Origin: Grammothele lineata
Taxonomy: Eukaryota; Basidiomycota; Agaricomycetes; Polyporales; Polyporaceae
Assembly (NCBI GenBank): GCA_002150815.3
Contig: NDFF03000367.1
Coordinates: forward strand, 558,001-622,000
Direction of reading: 5' to 3'
Length of the DNA: 64,000 bases
In this document: positions 11,124-22,188 of the stretch, one piece after another
Layout: each line of letters begins with the position of its first letter
Position numbering within the stretch: the stretch's first letter is position 1
Notes under the pieces: generated by a model
Database searches by the model: none
What the model saw: only the letters and a program-made list of their open reading frames with translations
What the model was told of the DNA's origin: nothing
Translations under genes and position numbers: made by a program

Positions 11124-12182
11124 GGGCGGAGAGGGAGGGGAGGGGACGGGGGGAGGAGGGGGCAGTTACCTAATCGGGCAATGTTCGGGGGGATGGGGAG
11201 GGGAGGGTGGAAGATTGCGCATCTTTGACGTTCGGAGAGTGAGAATACTTGTTTCGGGTGGGCCGGTTGACGACTGGGCTTGTGGCTTGTGCAGAGAATC
11301 GGCGCGGCCTTTCGTTCCCTCCAAGCCCTGCCATTGGCCCGGCTTTTGCCATCTACGATCCCCCAAGCGCCCGAACTCGTATCTTCCGCCCGTCCCTGCT
11401 CCGAAAGCAGCTCGTACTCTCGACCACAGCCTCGTCGCGACCTTCTCAGCCTTCCGCCCTCTGGAAATTGGCTGGCTATGCACAGGCAGTCTGGCTCTCC
11501 CGCACACATGCACCCATAGCTGCATTGCTGGGAATCTCGTATCGACGTACATGAACCCGTCAACGTCGGAACGTCACCGCCGCGCCGGATGTGCCACGCG
11601 GATCTCGACCACGCCCGTCCTGACCAGGCCTCGTCGGCTATGGCGTCCCGACGCTCTTCTGCTGACCTTGCTATTTTCGGAGTTCCATTCCTTCTAGCTG
11701 GCAGTATATAGCATCCTCTTGCGATCGGTACAGCCGTCTGGGAACCCTGCGAATGAGGCAACCACACTACAACGTGCGTCTCTTCACTTGACTGTTCAGG
11801 TATTTGCTACGATTATCGTGGCTTTGTACATGTTGTGTTCAGAATAGATTATGTGCAACATCCACGCTTTCGTTTAAATTGTGGCTGGCACCATATACGG
11901 CTTGATACGCTGAAATGACGTCAGCGCTTCGAAGTCCGGAGAAGCCTTGGGTGTCGGCTTCGGAGGTGCACTTTCCCAGTCAAGCCGCATCGCGAGCCTA
12001 TCCATGTATGCGTTCATAATCGTCTATGCGGTGTTCATCCTGTCCAGCTTCATAGCTAGCCAAAGAGTCAATAACCACACACGTGGGGACTAGTATGAAT
12101 CATTCGGCGAGAAGCAGACGGTCTAAAGTACACATTTTCATAGACGACTTCTGCATAAGCTAAGTTTCCATCAAGTTTTTGT
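11124..12182. other. Intergenic: HPC2 upstream and SDR 3' flank
   Basis: About 1.06 kb. The right of the HPC2 start should be its promoter and 5' UTR; the part near 12183 is the SDR 3' flank. Open frames on both strands here are low-complexity and have no motif. No RNA gene seen. Confidence 0.45.
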
Positions 12183-13336
12183 TCAAGGGTGTTCCAAGAG
12201 ATAGCCTCCGTCCACCGTCACGGTCTGCGAAGTGTCGTCAATGTAGTGCCTTGCCTCCAGTAAGCTGATAGCGTACCTGTCCGTAGGCGTACTGGTTGCA
12301 TGCAAAGAAGAGCGCAGCTTGAGCCATGTCTTCATCTCTCCCAGGACGTCCAGCAGCAATGCCTTTCTTCTTGCCGAACTCCGGATCGTCAATGGACGAC
12401 TTGTTCTTCTCGTCAGACCCTTCCGCTATTTTATGACGTCAGTTCATGAACAAACCATCTTCGCGTGAACGCGGGACGTACTCGTCATCTCGCTCGGGAA
12501 TATGCCGGGCGCGATGTTGTTCACGCGCACCTGGACGCCCGCGCGACGGAACTCCTGCGCAAGGAGCTGGCTGAGCTGGATCGCCGCAGCCTTCGACGTT
12601 GTACTCGAAGTGGTGCTGCGACGTCCGGGTGATACCTGACATTGACGAGATGTTGATGATGCTGCCGGTGTGGCCTTCCCGTGCTGCAGCGGACAAGAGA
12701 GGCAGGAACGCGGCGGAGGTGAAGAAATATCTGTGGGGTAAGGCGCGTTAGTAGGCGGGAGAAGAGACACAGCTGTAGCACTAACCCGATGACATTCGTC
12801 CTATAGACGTCCTCCCACCTCTCCATGTCCACGTTCCACATATGCTCCTTCAGCGCCTTCGCGCCTTCGTCGCCCTTCTCGACCTCCGTCGAGCCAAGCG
12901 CGATACCCGCATTATTCACAAGCAAGTCAACATGATTCTCGTTCTTCGCGATCTGGCTGACGAGGTTGTCGATCGACGCCTTGTCCGTGCAATCCGCCGG
13001 GACGGGGACGATCTGCCCTCGGGGGTGCACGAGGCTCTTGCCCCACGTCTTCGCGGCGGTCTGGAGCGTCTCCGCGCGGCGCGAGGTGATGTACACCCGC
13101 GCGCCGTTGTTGGCGAGGGTTTGGGAGATCATGAGCCCGATGCCGGTGCCGCCCCCGGTGACGACGGCGACCCAGCCCTTGACGTCGAAGAGCCGGACGG
13201 AGGAGAAGCGTGCATTTTCGGTGGCCATGTTGTGTTTTGAGAGAGTGTATGAAATGTTACGGAAAGAGCTGGGTTGTAATGCGCGATGAGGACTCGACGT
13301 TTGCTGTCTGAGTGCAGAACGAAAGATGGAGAACAT
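12183..13336 (-). CDS. Short-chain dehydrogenase/reductase with an active-site frameshift
   Basis: Four exons (13336-12786, 12730-12482, 12425-12277, 12224-12183). The start MFSIFRSALRQ gives an Arg/Ser-rich leader that could target mitochondria; a second start MATENARF lies 36 codons on. The Rossmann motif TGGGTGIG and the NNAG block are intact, as are INISSMSG and the catalytic Tyr (TAC at 12603-12601). Right after it the frame breaks: the YxxxK lysine and all of the C-terminal part (SKAAAIQLSQLL, VNNIAPGIF, VTVDGGY) are in another frame. Exon lengths sum to 991, not a multiple of three, which fits loss of two bases. Without correction the protein stops near 12439. The sequence resembles basidiomycete SDRs annotated as RhlG-like 3-oxoacyl reductases; the substrate is unknown. 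Either a pseudogene, a strain variant or a sequence error. Confidence 0.82.
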
Positions 13337-13661
13337 CTGGGGCCGTCAGTGACCGCACGAAGGCAAGATTTATAGCTTGCATGGTGAGCGTGCGGCAACA
13401 GATGAGCGCAAGGATGGGAAGCAGCACTAGTCACCGGTGTCGTCACTTCAATACCGTTGCTGACGCCAGTGGAAGCCACAGAGTTAGATGACGACTCGAA
13501 GTAGCCATCATGGAGTGCCGGCGCTTCCGGGCGGCGAGTAGTATCGGGATCTACGAGCGTCTGCCTGTGGCACGGCACGGAGGAAACCCTAAGCTGGGTG
13601 TAGACGACTTCGCCTCCTGCCCAATTTTTTCCTCATCTCCGCACGCACGCCCTCGCCCATC
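13337..13661. promoter_or_regulatory. Shared divergent promoter region, SDR / eIF3b
   Basis: Only 325 bases separate the two divergent start codons, so both promoters must lie here or overlap the first exons. I see a T-rich tract just before the eIF3b start (about 13625) but no clear TATA box for either gene. Confidence 0.55.
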
Positions 13662-16230
13662 ATGGCTCCTCCCAACGGCGTCAACGGATCTGCGTACGAC
13701 GACGAAGACATCGACTACTCCGATATTGAGGCAAAGTGCGTGAACCCGATCGTCCCACTTTAGCCAGGAGTCTGACCGTCTGGATAGATATCAGGTCGAG
13801 TACGATGAAGGCCTTGACAACATTCTCATTGTCGACGGCGTGCCGGTTATCGACAAATCGAAGCTTGACAAGCTGCTACAGAAGATCTCAAAGGATTTCA
13901 CGCGCAAGGGATGCCCCATAAAACCGGAGAATATCACTGTCCCATGGGATGATGCAAAGGGCAAGAGCAAAGGGTGCGTTTCCTATGCATTCACCTACGT
14001 CCTGTACGGTGCTTCATGCATCTCCAAAGCTTCCTCTTCATGGAGTTCAAAAACTACGACGATGCCGCCCGCACGCTCGCAACGATGAACGGACACCCGT
14101 TCGACGCAAAACACACCTTCTCCATCACCCGTTTCACCGACTTCGAACGCTACCTGAACATGGATGAGGCATACGAAGCTCCTGCGCCCGAGGAATACCA
14201 ACCAAAGGTATGTCATGTCTGTGAGAGAATCGACATCGGGAATGAATTGTTCGGCAGGAACACCTGCGTGCTTGGCTCGGAGATCCTCAAGGCCGCGATC
14301 AGTACGCTACATACCGCGGAGACGAAGTCGATATCCATTGGCATGGCAAGCCCTCGCAGTGCGAGGTGCAGTACAGCAAAGTTGTAAGTGCCCCCTTGAA
14401 CACTTTCCATGCCGCTTTGATTGAGTGCTCATTCTTCACGCTCCCTGTAGAACTGGACGGACCTGTACGTTTCCTGGTCACCAATGGGCACCTACTTTGC
14501 GACGCTGCACCGGCAGGGTGTCCGCCTCTGGGGCGGGCCATCCTGGGAGCCGCAGCAGCGGTTCGCGCACCCGCTCGTGCGGCTCATCGACTTCTCCCCG
14601 AACGAGCAGTACCTCGTCACCTGGTCGCACGACCCGATCGTCGTCCGCGAGGGCGCCGAGCAGGGCCCGCAGTACTTCTCGCCCGAGGACGAGGGGAACA
14701 ACATCGCGGTGTGGGACATCAAGACCGGTAACCTTCTCCGCACGTTCCCGAGCGCGTACCCCGAGGGCGACGACGCGAAGAAGCAGATGGCGTGGCCCGC
14801 GCTCAAGTGGAGCCCGGACGACAAGTTCGTCGCGCGCGTGACGCCTGGTCAGCAGATCAGCGTGTATGAGCTCCCTGGTATGGGTCTGCAGGGCAAGAAG
14901 AGTATCAAGATCGAGGGCGTCGTCGACTTTGAATGGCGCCCGCTTGGAGACCGCGATCGTGAGGAGATGGAGAAGGAGAACAAGCCGACCGCGAGCGGCG
15001 CGCCGCCTAAAGCGAAGAAGACGAGGGAGAACATGCTCGCGTTTTGGACGCCTGAGGTGCAGAACCAGCCTGCACGTGTGACGTTGATGAACTTCCCCAC
15101 TCGAGACACGCTGCGGCAAAAGAACTTGTTCAACGTCACGGAGGTTTGCGGTCTAGATCCCATTACGCATACACCGTGATCTCTGATGACCCTCCGCAGT
15201 GCAAACTCTACTGGCAAAACCAAGGCGATTTCCTTTGCGTCAAGGTCGATCGTCACACGAAAACGAAGAAGTCCATCTTCTGCAATCTGGAAATTTTCCG
15301 TGTGCGAGAAAAGGATTTCCCCGTGGAAGTCGTCGAGCTCAAGGGTAAATGCGTCACTCGGTTGCCTTCTTGTTATCCATGCTGACTATGCTTGCAGATA
15401 CCGTGACCGACTTCTCCTGGGAGCCCAAAGGCGAGCGGTTTGCACTCGTCTCGACTAGCGACCCCAACTTCGGCAACCCCGGACCTGGTATCACGATCAA
15501 GACGGACGTATCCTTCTACCAGCACGAGCGGAGCAAGGGCGACTTCAAGCTCCTCCGCACACTCCCCCAGCGCACCTCCAACACCGTCCGCTGGTCCCCG
15601 CGCGGCCGGCACGTCGTGCTCGCCACCGTCGGCTCCTCGTCCAAGTCCGAGCTCGAGTTCTGGGACCTCGACTTCACCGCGGACGAGACGCGGCGCGAGG
15701 GCGCGCCCTGGGGCGCGGGGATCCAGCTCCTCGGCACCGCGGACCACTACGCCGTGACGGACGCGGAGTGGGACCCGTCCGGGCGGTACCTCGCGACGAG
15801 CGCGAGCGCGTGGCGGCACACGCTCGAGAACGGGTACGCGGTCTGGGACTTCCGCGGGCAGGAGCTCGAGAAGCACATCCTCGACCGCTTCAAGCAGTTC
15901 TTGTGGCGCCCGCGCCCGCCGACGCTGCTCTCGAAGGAGCAGCAGAAGCAGATCCGTCGGACGCTTAAGGAGTACTCGCGCGCGTTCGACGAGGAGGACG
16001 CGGCGGAGGAGAGCAACGTCTCGGCGGAGCTCATCGCGCACCGTAAGCGCCTCGTCGACGAGTGGAACGCGTGGCGCGAGCGGTGCCGCGAGGAGACCGC
16101 AGACGAGCGCCGCCGCCGTGGCAAGAAGGCGGAGCCCGCGAGGGAGAGGACGCCCCAGGAGGAAAAGGAGGAGATCGAGGTCTGGGTCGACGAGGTCATC
16201 GAGCAGATCGAGGAAGAGGTTGTCGAGTAG
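13662..16230 (+). CDS. PRT1: Translation initiation factor eIF3 subunit b
   Basis: Seven exons (13662-13735, 13788-13973, 14030-14207, 14258-14383, 14451-15143, 15200-15344, 15398-16230) give 744 residues, the usual length for fungal eIF3b (yeast Prt1 is similar). An acidic N-terminus is followed by an RRM at about residues 40-125, with [11 protein letters not shown] as RNP2-like strand and [13 protein letters not shown] as RNP1-like strand. The rest is a WD-type beta-propeller: [48 protein letters not shown] and [14 protein letters not shown] are typical blades. The C-terminus is a charged helix ([21 protein letters not shown] type) that binds eIF3i and eIF3g in known structures. It scaffolds eIF3 on the 40S subunit. 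It sits head to head with the SDR gene. Confidence 0.96.
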
Positions 16231-17011
16231 GGTGTTTATCCCTTCTGGAACCTTCGGTCAATGTATGCGCAACGCAGCTCGTAGCGTCGAATAGTTAGCT
16301 GTCCTTCGACATGTTGTATTCATCTGATTGCTTTCCCACATCTACACAAAGGCGTAGCTGCGGCTCACTGTCCCTATCGTGACTCCATCTGACTCGATGC
16401 GTCGACCCACATCGGTGCCGAACGCTCACACGAGATCCCACAAATTCTAGCTTACAATGTCCTGACTCATTAGTTTCATTGTACGGAGAGGGGGCGTATT
16501 CTCTGAGGACAGCGGACTATCGAGGTGCAACAGGAAACTAGTAGTAGAGACACAAAACGAGGACGGAGATGAGAGAGGCTTCGCGATTCGTGCGGCGACG
16601 AGAACGTTCGAGACCAACTGGGACGGACTGGACGGAACACTGGACAGACAGAGAGACGCGGGAGGGGGGGACAGACGGAGAGATGTGCTGCGTGCGCGGG
16701 GCGACGTGGTACTATAACAGATCCGCATGTTAACATAAACGTGACGGGGGTAAAGACAGAAGGCGGCGGGGCGGGGGCTTCGATTCAGAGCGGCGTGAGG
16801 AACGTAAACGTAAAGGCGACGTGGGATATAGCCGTATAGGGATGTGCTGGTGTGTGCTGTTGAAGGCGAAAGAGAACCCAAACGATCGAACGACTAGGAA
16901 GACAGAGATATAAGAGAGAGACTGGATAGTTGTTTGTGAGCGATATTGTTGTTGAGTTACACTGGGGCTGCGCGGAGACGGCGGCTTGCGGCGGCGTTCT
17001 TGTTTCATTCA
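16231..17011. other. Convergent 3' regions
   Basis: About 780 bases between the eIF3b stop and the stop of the minus-strand RNA-binding-protein gene. Long minus-strand open frames here are out of frame with any domain and look like 3' UTR. Nothing else seen. Confidence 0.5.
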
Positions 17012-20000
17012 TTAGTGCGCCGCGGTCGAGCCCTGCGCAGTTTCGTGGTCGTCCAGGGCAAGGCTGGCGAGCGTCCCGTTGAAGTCCCGAATAGAGTCCT
17101 GCTCCTGCGCAGGCGGGTTGAACTCGTCCTTCTGAGACCCACGACGGGCGACCTCGGGCCTCGCGATCGGCGCTTCCTGGCGACTAGACGCACGGGCCGG
17201 CTGGAAGGGGCCCGGAGCCGGAGGGTCCCCAAGGAATGGCGCAAAGCGCTGTGGGCCGTTGGACACACGCGTCGGCGACGACTTGCCGTTGGAGCCGGAC
17301 GAGCTGTCGTCCTTCGGGGCCTGGAACCACGAGAATTGCGCGTTGGAGGTGTCGGAGACGTTCCCAGGGTAGGCAGGATCGGGGGAGAAGGGGGCGAAGG
17401 TGGAAGCCGCGGTGATGGGGTTGCCGCCCGAGCGGGGTGCGAAGATGGGAGGAGCGAATGCGTTGAACGTCGCCATGCGATCGCCGGTGCCGGCGTTGAG
17501 CAGAGCAGCTGCAACGTGATGCTCTGTACTCACATTCTCCGCCATCCCGCCCGGGGCGCCGGTCCCAGCCTTGATAAGGTTGGACAGCCCCAACACCTCA
17601 AGAATCTGCAATGCTTCGGCAGCAGTGGGAGGTGCGCCATGCTGCTGCTGAGGCTGGTGAGAAGATTGAGCCTGATTCTGAAGCTGCGGTTGACCCTGGG
17701 CCGGCATATGCATCTGCATCTTCTGGAACTGCTCCTGGTACTGATGCTGGAACGCAGCAGCTTGAGCAGCCTGAGCCGCCGCCTGAGCCGCCTTGTCTGT
17801 GATTTGACGGGTCAAAGAGAGATCGAACAAGAATAGAGACGGCCTACTCACATTGACTGCGGCCCCAGCTCAGCCTGATCCTACTGCCACCAATGGGGAA
17901 ACCCTGCATCTTTTCAATCGCACGCTCGGCATCAGGTTTGCGTACAAACTGCACGAAACCGCAGTGCTTGCCAACGGGAACCTTAACCTAAACAGCGACG
18001 TGAGCACATGAGTCGGCAATGAGGTTTAAGGCGGAAACTGACGTAGTGGATCTCGCCGAACGGGGCGAAGAAGGTCCTCAGCGTCTCCTCGGAAATCAAA
18101 GGGGAGAGACCCCCAACGAATACGGTCGTGTTGTAGGGGTCCGATGAGGTCAACTGCTCGCCGTTCGGTCCGATGAGGTTCGACAAGATGGCGCGAGCCT
18201 GGGCATGGTGCTTCCAGGACTCCTCGGAGAGATTATACCCCGAGTTCATACCCTGCTGAGCGAACTGTGCCGTGATGGATGGCACGGCGCTATTGCTAGA
18301 CGGCGTCGACGAGCCCGTGCCGTTGGAGCTGGCATACTGACCACCCTTGAGGGGTTCATCCGAGGACGCAGAGGCCAACGTCGACGAAGACGCGGCGCTC
18401 GTTCCGGAGCTCAGCGAGGGCGCGGAAATCGAGGAAGAGGACCCCGAGTTCGAAACAGACGTGCTTGTCAGGGAGCTGTTCGAATTCGGCGGGGCCGTGC
18501 CGCCCGCCAACGGCGCCGAGACGCTCTTAGACTGCGCCGTAGGTCCGGCCGCTGCGGCGTGCATAGACTGGTCTTGCATGGGATGACCAGCGGGGCCACC
18601 GGGCGCTTGCATCATCGGGGAGAACGGCATATGCGAGAAGTCGAATCCGGTCACCCCAGGAGCCGGCTTGAATTTGGCTGTGGCAGGTGAGATGCGCACT
18701 GCGGGATACAGAGTTGAGCACATGAGCCTGCACGAAAGGTAATGCACGTACTGGGCCGCGAGAGACAGTAGAGGCCGTGCATCTCGATTAGGGCACGTTG
18801 TTGATCCGCTTCATCGGTAAACCTGGAACGGGCGTCAAAATGACGTTTTGTGGGCGCACACATTCACTGGCGGCGTACCTCACAAATCCATAGCCGCGCG
18901 AGACGCCGGTGACAGGGTCCAGCATGATTTTCGCACTCTTGCAGCTCAAGAATGGACGGATAAAGCGCGGCTCGCGGTCGTTCCGGAGGCCGAGGACGGG
19001 GTTGCGGAACACGGCAACGAGATCCGAGTTGGAGACCTCAGGGGCAAGGTCGCCCACAAAAATGCTGTATTCCTTCGGGTACTGAGGGTTCTGGACGCCA
19101 GGGATGGAGACGGTCTGTCCGCCAATGCTGGCAGGCATGGGCGCAGAGGGCACAGAAGACGCCCAATTGAGCGAGAACGTCTTGGTCGAGTTGGGCATGG
19201 GCGTAGGCGAGCTGTTGACCTGGGTGAGGACCGACGCCGCTTGGCCCTGGCTGGGGAACGTGAGGAAGCAGTAGCCAGGGTTGTTCGCCTGTTGACCGGT
19301 GATGGGATCGGGTGCAGGGCGGGGAACCTTGATGTTAACGGGATCCCATCCCATGAGGTTGCAGACCTGCTTGGCGTACTCTTCGTCCATCCAGGGCTCG
19401 AGTTCACCCCACCAGAGGGTCGTGCGGGGAGAAGGAGTAGGGTTGTTGTTCGGGGACGGGAGAGACTGGGGCTGCGCAGGCGGGAGTTGGACCGAGAGCG
19501 GGGAAGCGGACTGCTGGGGATGCTGGCGCGGGTAGTAGGCGTCGCGGCTGTCGCGGTCGGAGAAGGGCGGGGTTGTCGCGAGGAGCGGGGAGGTGTAGAG
19601 GTCGGGGATGGCGCGGGTGGGCGAGGGACGATGGTGGTGGTGCTGGTTAAGAGCGAGTGGCGAGACGGCGGGCTGCTGTTGGACTTGTGAAGGGAGCGCG
19701 CCGCTTCCCTCGCCGGGCGGGCGGACGGCGGGGGCGTTGGCCGTCGCCGAAAACGAGCCCGGGAGCGAGCTCGGCTTCGAATTCCAGCTCGCCGCCGCCC
19801 CAGCGCCGATTCCCTGCCCCGAATTGATCATCCGCGGCCCGACATACGACGGGAAGCCGGCCGCGGCCATGGTGTTCGCCGTCAGCGTCGGCCGCCGATC
19901 GGCCGCGAAAGACTGAGTGGCGGGCGGGGGAGAGGTCGCGGACGAGTACGAGGAGCTGTAGAACGTGGTTGAGCCACCGTACTCGTGCGCACCGTAGTCT

Positions 20001-20167
20001 CTGCCCGTGCCCTGCGTGCTCTCCCTCAGCCCGTCCCTGTGTCCGTCGCGGGGAAGATAGTCGCGGAGGTGGGCGCCGAAGTCCTGGCCGCCACCGGGGT
20101 GCTCTCCGCTGTGCCGTGGGTCGAAGGCGGGATGGTCGCCGTACTCGTGCTGGTCCTGGCGTGACAT
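17012..20167 (-). CDS. Three-RRM RNA-binding protein, Ngr1/Nam8/Csx1 type
   Basis: Five exons (20167-18879, 18822-18752, 18698-18043, 17987-17852, 17796-17012) sum to 978 residues. The start MSRQDQHEYGD was chosen because the preceding 56 in-frame codons look like leader sequence. Residues 1-245 are disordered and rich in Pro, Ser, Gln and Gly. RRM1 (about 247-335) begins TTLWWGELEPWMDEEY, the hallmark of this family; RRM2 (about 365-455) begins EYSIFVGDLAPEV with RGYGFVRF; RRM3 (about 640-715) begins TTVFVGGLSPLISEETL with KHCGFVQFV. A 185-residue Ser/Thr/Pro linker separates RRM2 and RRM3. The tail starts with an Ala/Gln-rich run. Family members (yeast Ngr1 and Nam8, fission yeast Csx1, plant RBP45/47) control mRNA stability or splicing. 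Cytoplasmic mRNA regulation is my inference. Confidence 0.92.
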
Positions 20168-22188
20168 GGCAGGCGTGGGGTGAAGATCGAGAGGGGTGCT
20201 GGTGGAGATCGACAGACACGGGTCTCGAGAGGCGTGACGGGCCTTGCGCTGGGCGGGTGTAGGGTGCGGCGGGGGAGAAAGAAATAGAATCGACAGCGAG
20301 ACTAAGGACAAGGAACTCGATGCAAGAAAAAACAAGCAGGAAGAGCTATGCGCAAACGACGAGGAGTCAGCGACAAACGGAGGAGAGCGATTCGAAAAGA
20401 TAAAGGCGAGGTTTCAACTTTCGACAGCGATGCGACAGAAATGACGGACGTCCCGGAGGACGCTTTGAGGAGGGAGGGTTTTTCTGGAGGGGGGGACCGC
20501 AGTGGAGGACGGAAGCAAGGGCAAAAGAGGGACGAGGCGGAGTGTAGATTGCGGCGGAGTTTCCGACGGTGGGCGACGCCGCGCCCGCTTCAGCCGACCA
20601 CGAGGATATCACTGGCCAGTCGCTCTCCGGCCACGACTGGGATCGCTAAGGGGCGCAGCGCCGCGCTTTCGTACTCCGGCCCTCGGCCGATCCAATCTAG
20701 CCCTATCCTCCTCCCCGGCCCCTCCACGATCCCCATTGTGGGCCCTTCCGCTCGTCCTCTTTCGCCCCCTTTCGCCTCTCAATTGTCGGCGACTCGTCTC
20801 CGCAGCCCCCAAGCATGCACCGCATGGGTCCTTATGGGTCCTCCTAGCACGCGGCAGGGCGGACAGCGCGCGCACGCACTCCAGACACAATGTGGCTCGT
20901 TCGAGCTCGTTCGTGACCTGCTGGGGCCTGTCCTCTTCTTCTTTTAGCAGCTCCTCCTCGCCCAGCCGATTGGAAGATCCTTCACGCCCTCTCCCCGGCC
21001 TCCCCCGCCACACTACTCCCGCGCCCCATTTAGGCCGCCAGTGCGCATCTTCGGTCTCAATCGTCGTCATCGATATCATCGCCCTCGCGCTGTTCGCTTC
21101 ACCTCCTCGTGGGCATTGACGGCCTTCCCATCACCCCCTCCGACAACCCCTCTTGCGCGCCGTCTTCTTCGGGGCTCTTTCGAGGTTGCCGGTGCGCTTA
21201 TAAGACCAGATGTAGCCTTGTTGGCCTTTGCCAGTCTCCCATGTCCCCCACTCAGCCCATTGTACTCGACACGCCAATCCATTTGTCACCCGAACGCGGT
21301 AGCGTGAAGGCTTCCTGTCCCACAAGGTCTCATCTTACATCACGATCTCATCCCTGCTCTTCATCAGCCTATTGTCCGCCCTATTTGTCGACGTCTGTCG
21401 GACTCTGCGCTGGTGCGCCGCTTGAAATCCTGCGCAGACCTGTGAAACCTGCGTGGGTGAGTCTGGGGTGCCGCGCATGTGCGCAGGTGGGCGTGGAGAT
21501 ATGTTCATCCCGTGCTTCCGGCTACGTGACATGTCGCCTTGGGGTGAGAAACAATCTTAAGGAACCAACATGTCGAATTCAAAAGCACCCCATTCTTCTT
21601 AATGGGCATGGATCCACCGGGCACAGCATGCTACAGCTGATTATATAAAGCGACGTGGCAGAAGCGCAGTGAAGGATCGGATATACGCCCTCCACGATCT
21701 GATGCGTCTGCTGACTCGTTGAGATGGATCAGATCGAGCAAGCGTTCAGTAAGGTATACCGGGTTATCTCAGAGTGCGCCTGGAGGTTTCTGTCCTGTGC
21801 ATTCTGTCATTCTATGTGGCCAAAGCAGAATATTCGAATATGTTATGTCTGGGATGGTTCACGCTCCAACCCGTGCGTCGTGAGGTTATGTTCATTCGGA
21901 TTCGAATCCAGGTGTTCTGTAGATGCATCATGCAGGGCCGGCGGACCTGCTATATCGGGTTCCTATGTGTACGTAAGCGCGACGTACACGCTTCCCCGTG
22001 CGATATTGGAAGCGGCAGCGCTGCGAACGCGGTGGACATCGTCCTCGCTCTGCTCGTGCAGATCCAGAGGCTCTCGACGCCTTCATACCCTTTCTTCTAC
22101 CCCATTTCTCCGTTTCTGTCGTGTTCTCACACTGGGTTACGTTCGTACACGCTCGCTTTTCTCCCCGACGCCCGGTACTGCCTAAGCC
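20168..22188. promoter_or_regulatory. Divergent upstream region between RNA-binding protein and Ras-GAP
   Basis: About 2 kb between divergent starts. The left part, including a CT- and Ser-codon-rich stretch to about 20340, should be 5' UTR and promoter of the minus-strand gene. A TATATAAA element lies at 21643-21650 and could serve the Ras-GAP gene. Long plus-strand open frames (20348-21119) are low-complexity and unsupported. A second TATA-like TTATAAGA occurs near 21196. Confidence 0.4.
21643..21650 (+). promoter_or_regulatory. Possible TATA box of the Ras-GAP gene
   Basis: TATATAAA about 540 bases upstream of the start at 22189. If used, the 5' UTR would be about 500 bases or contain an intron. 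The element is seen; its use is inference. Confidence 0.35.

Noticed and set aside
17495..17530. GTGAGT site that looked like a 25-base intron in the RNA-binding protein tail
   Set aside because: Too short and out of frame; reading through keeps the frame to the stop at 17012.
20502..21119. 205-codon plus-strand frame between the RNA-binding protein and Ras-GAP genes
   Set aside because: Low-complexity Arg/Ser/Pro composition, no motif and no splice-linked partner exons; fits 5' UTR/promoter sequence.
21885..21925. Possible tRNA B-box-like text GATTCGAATCC upstream of the Ras-GAP gene
   Set aside because: An extra base breaks the box and I could not fold acceptor and anticodon stems around it.
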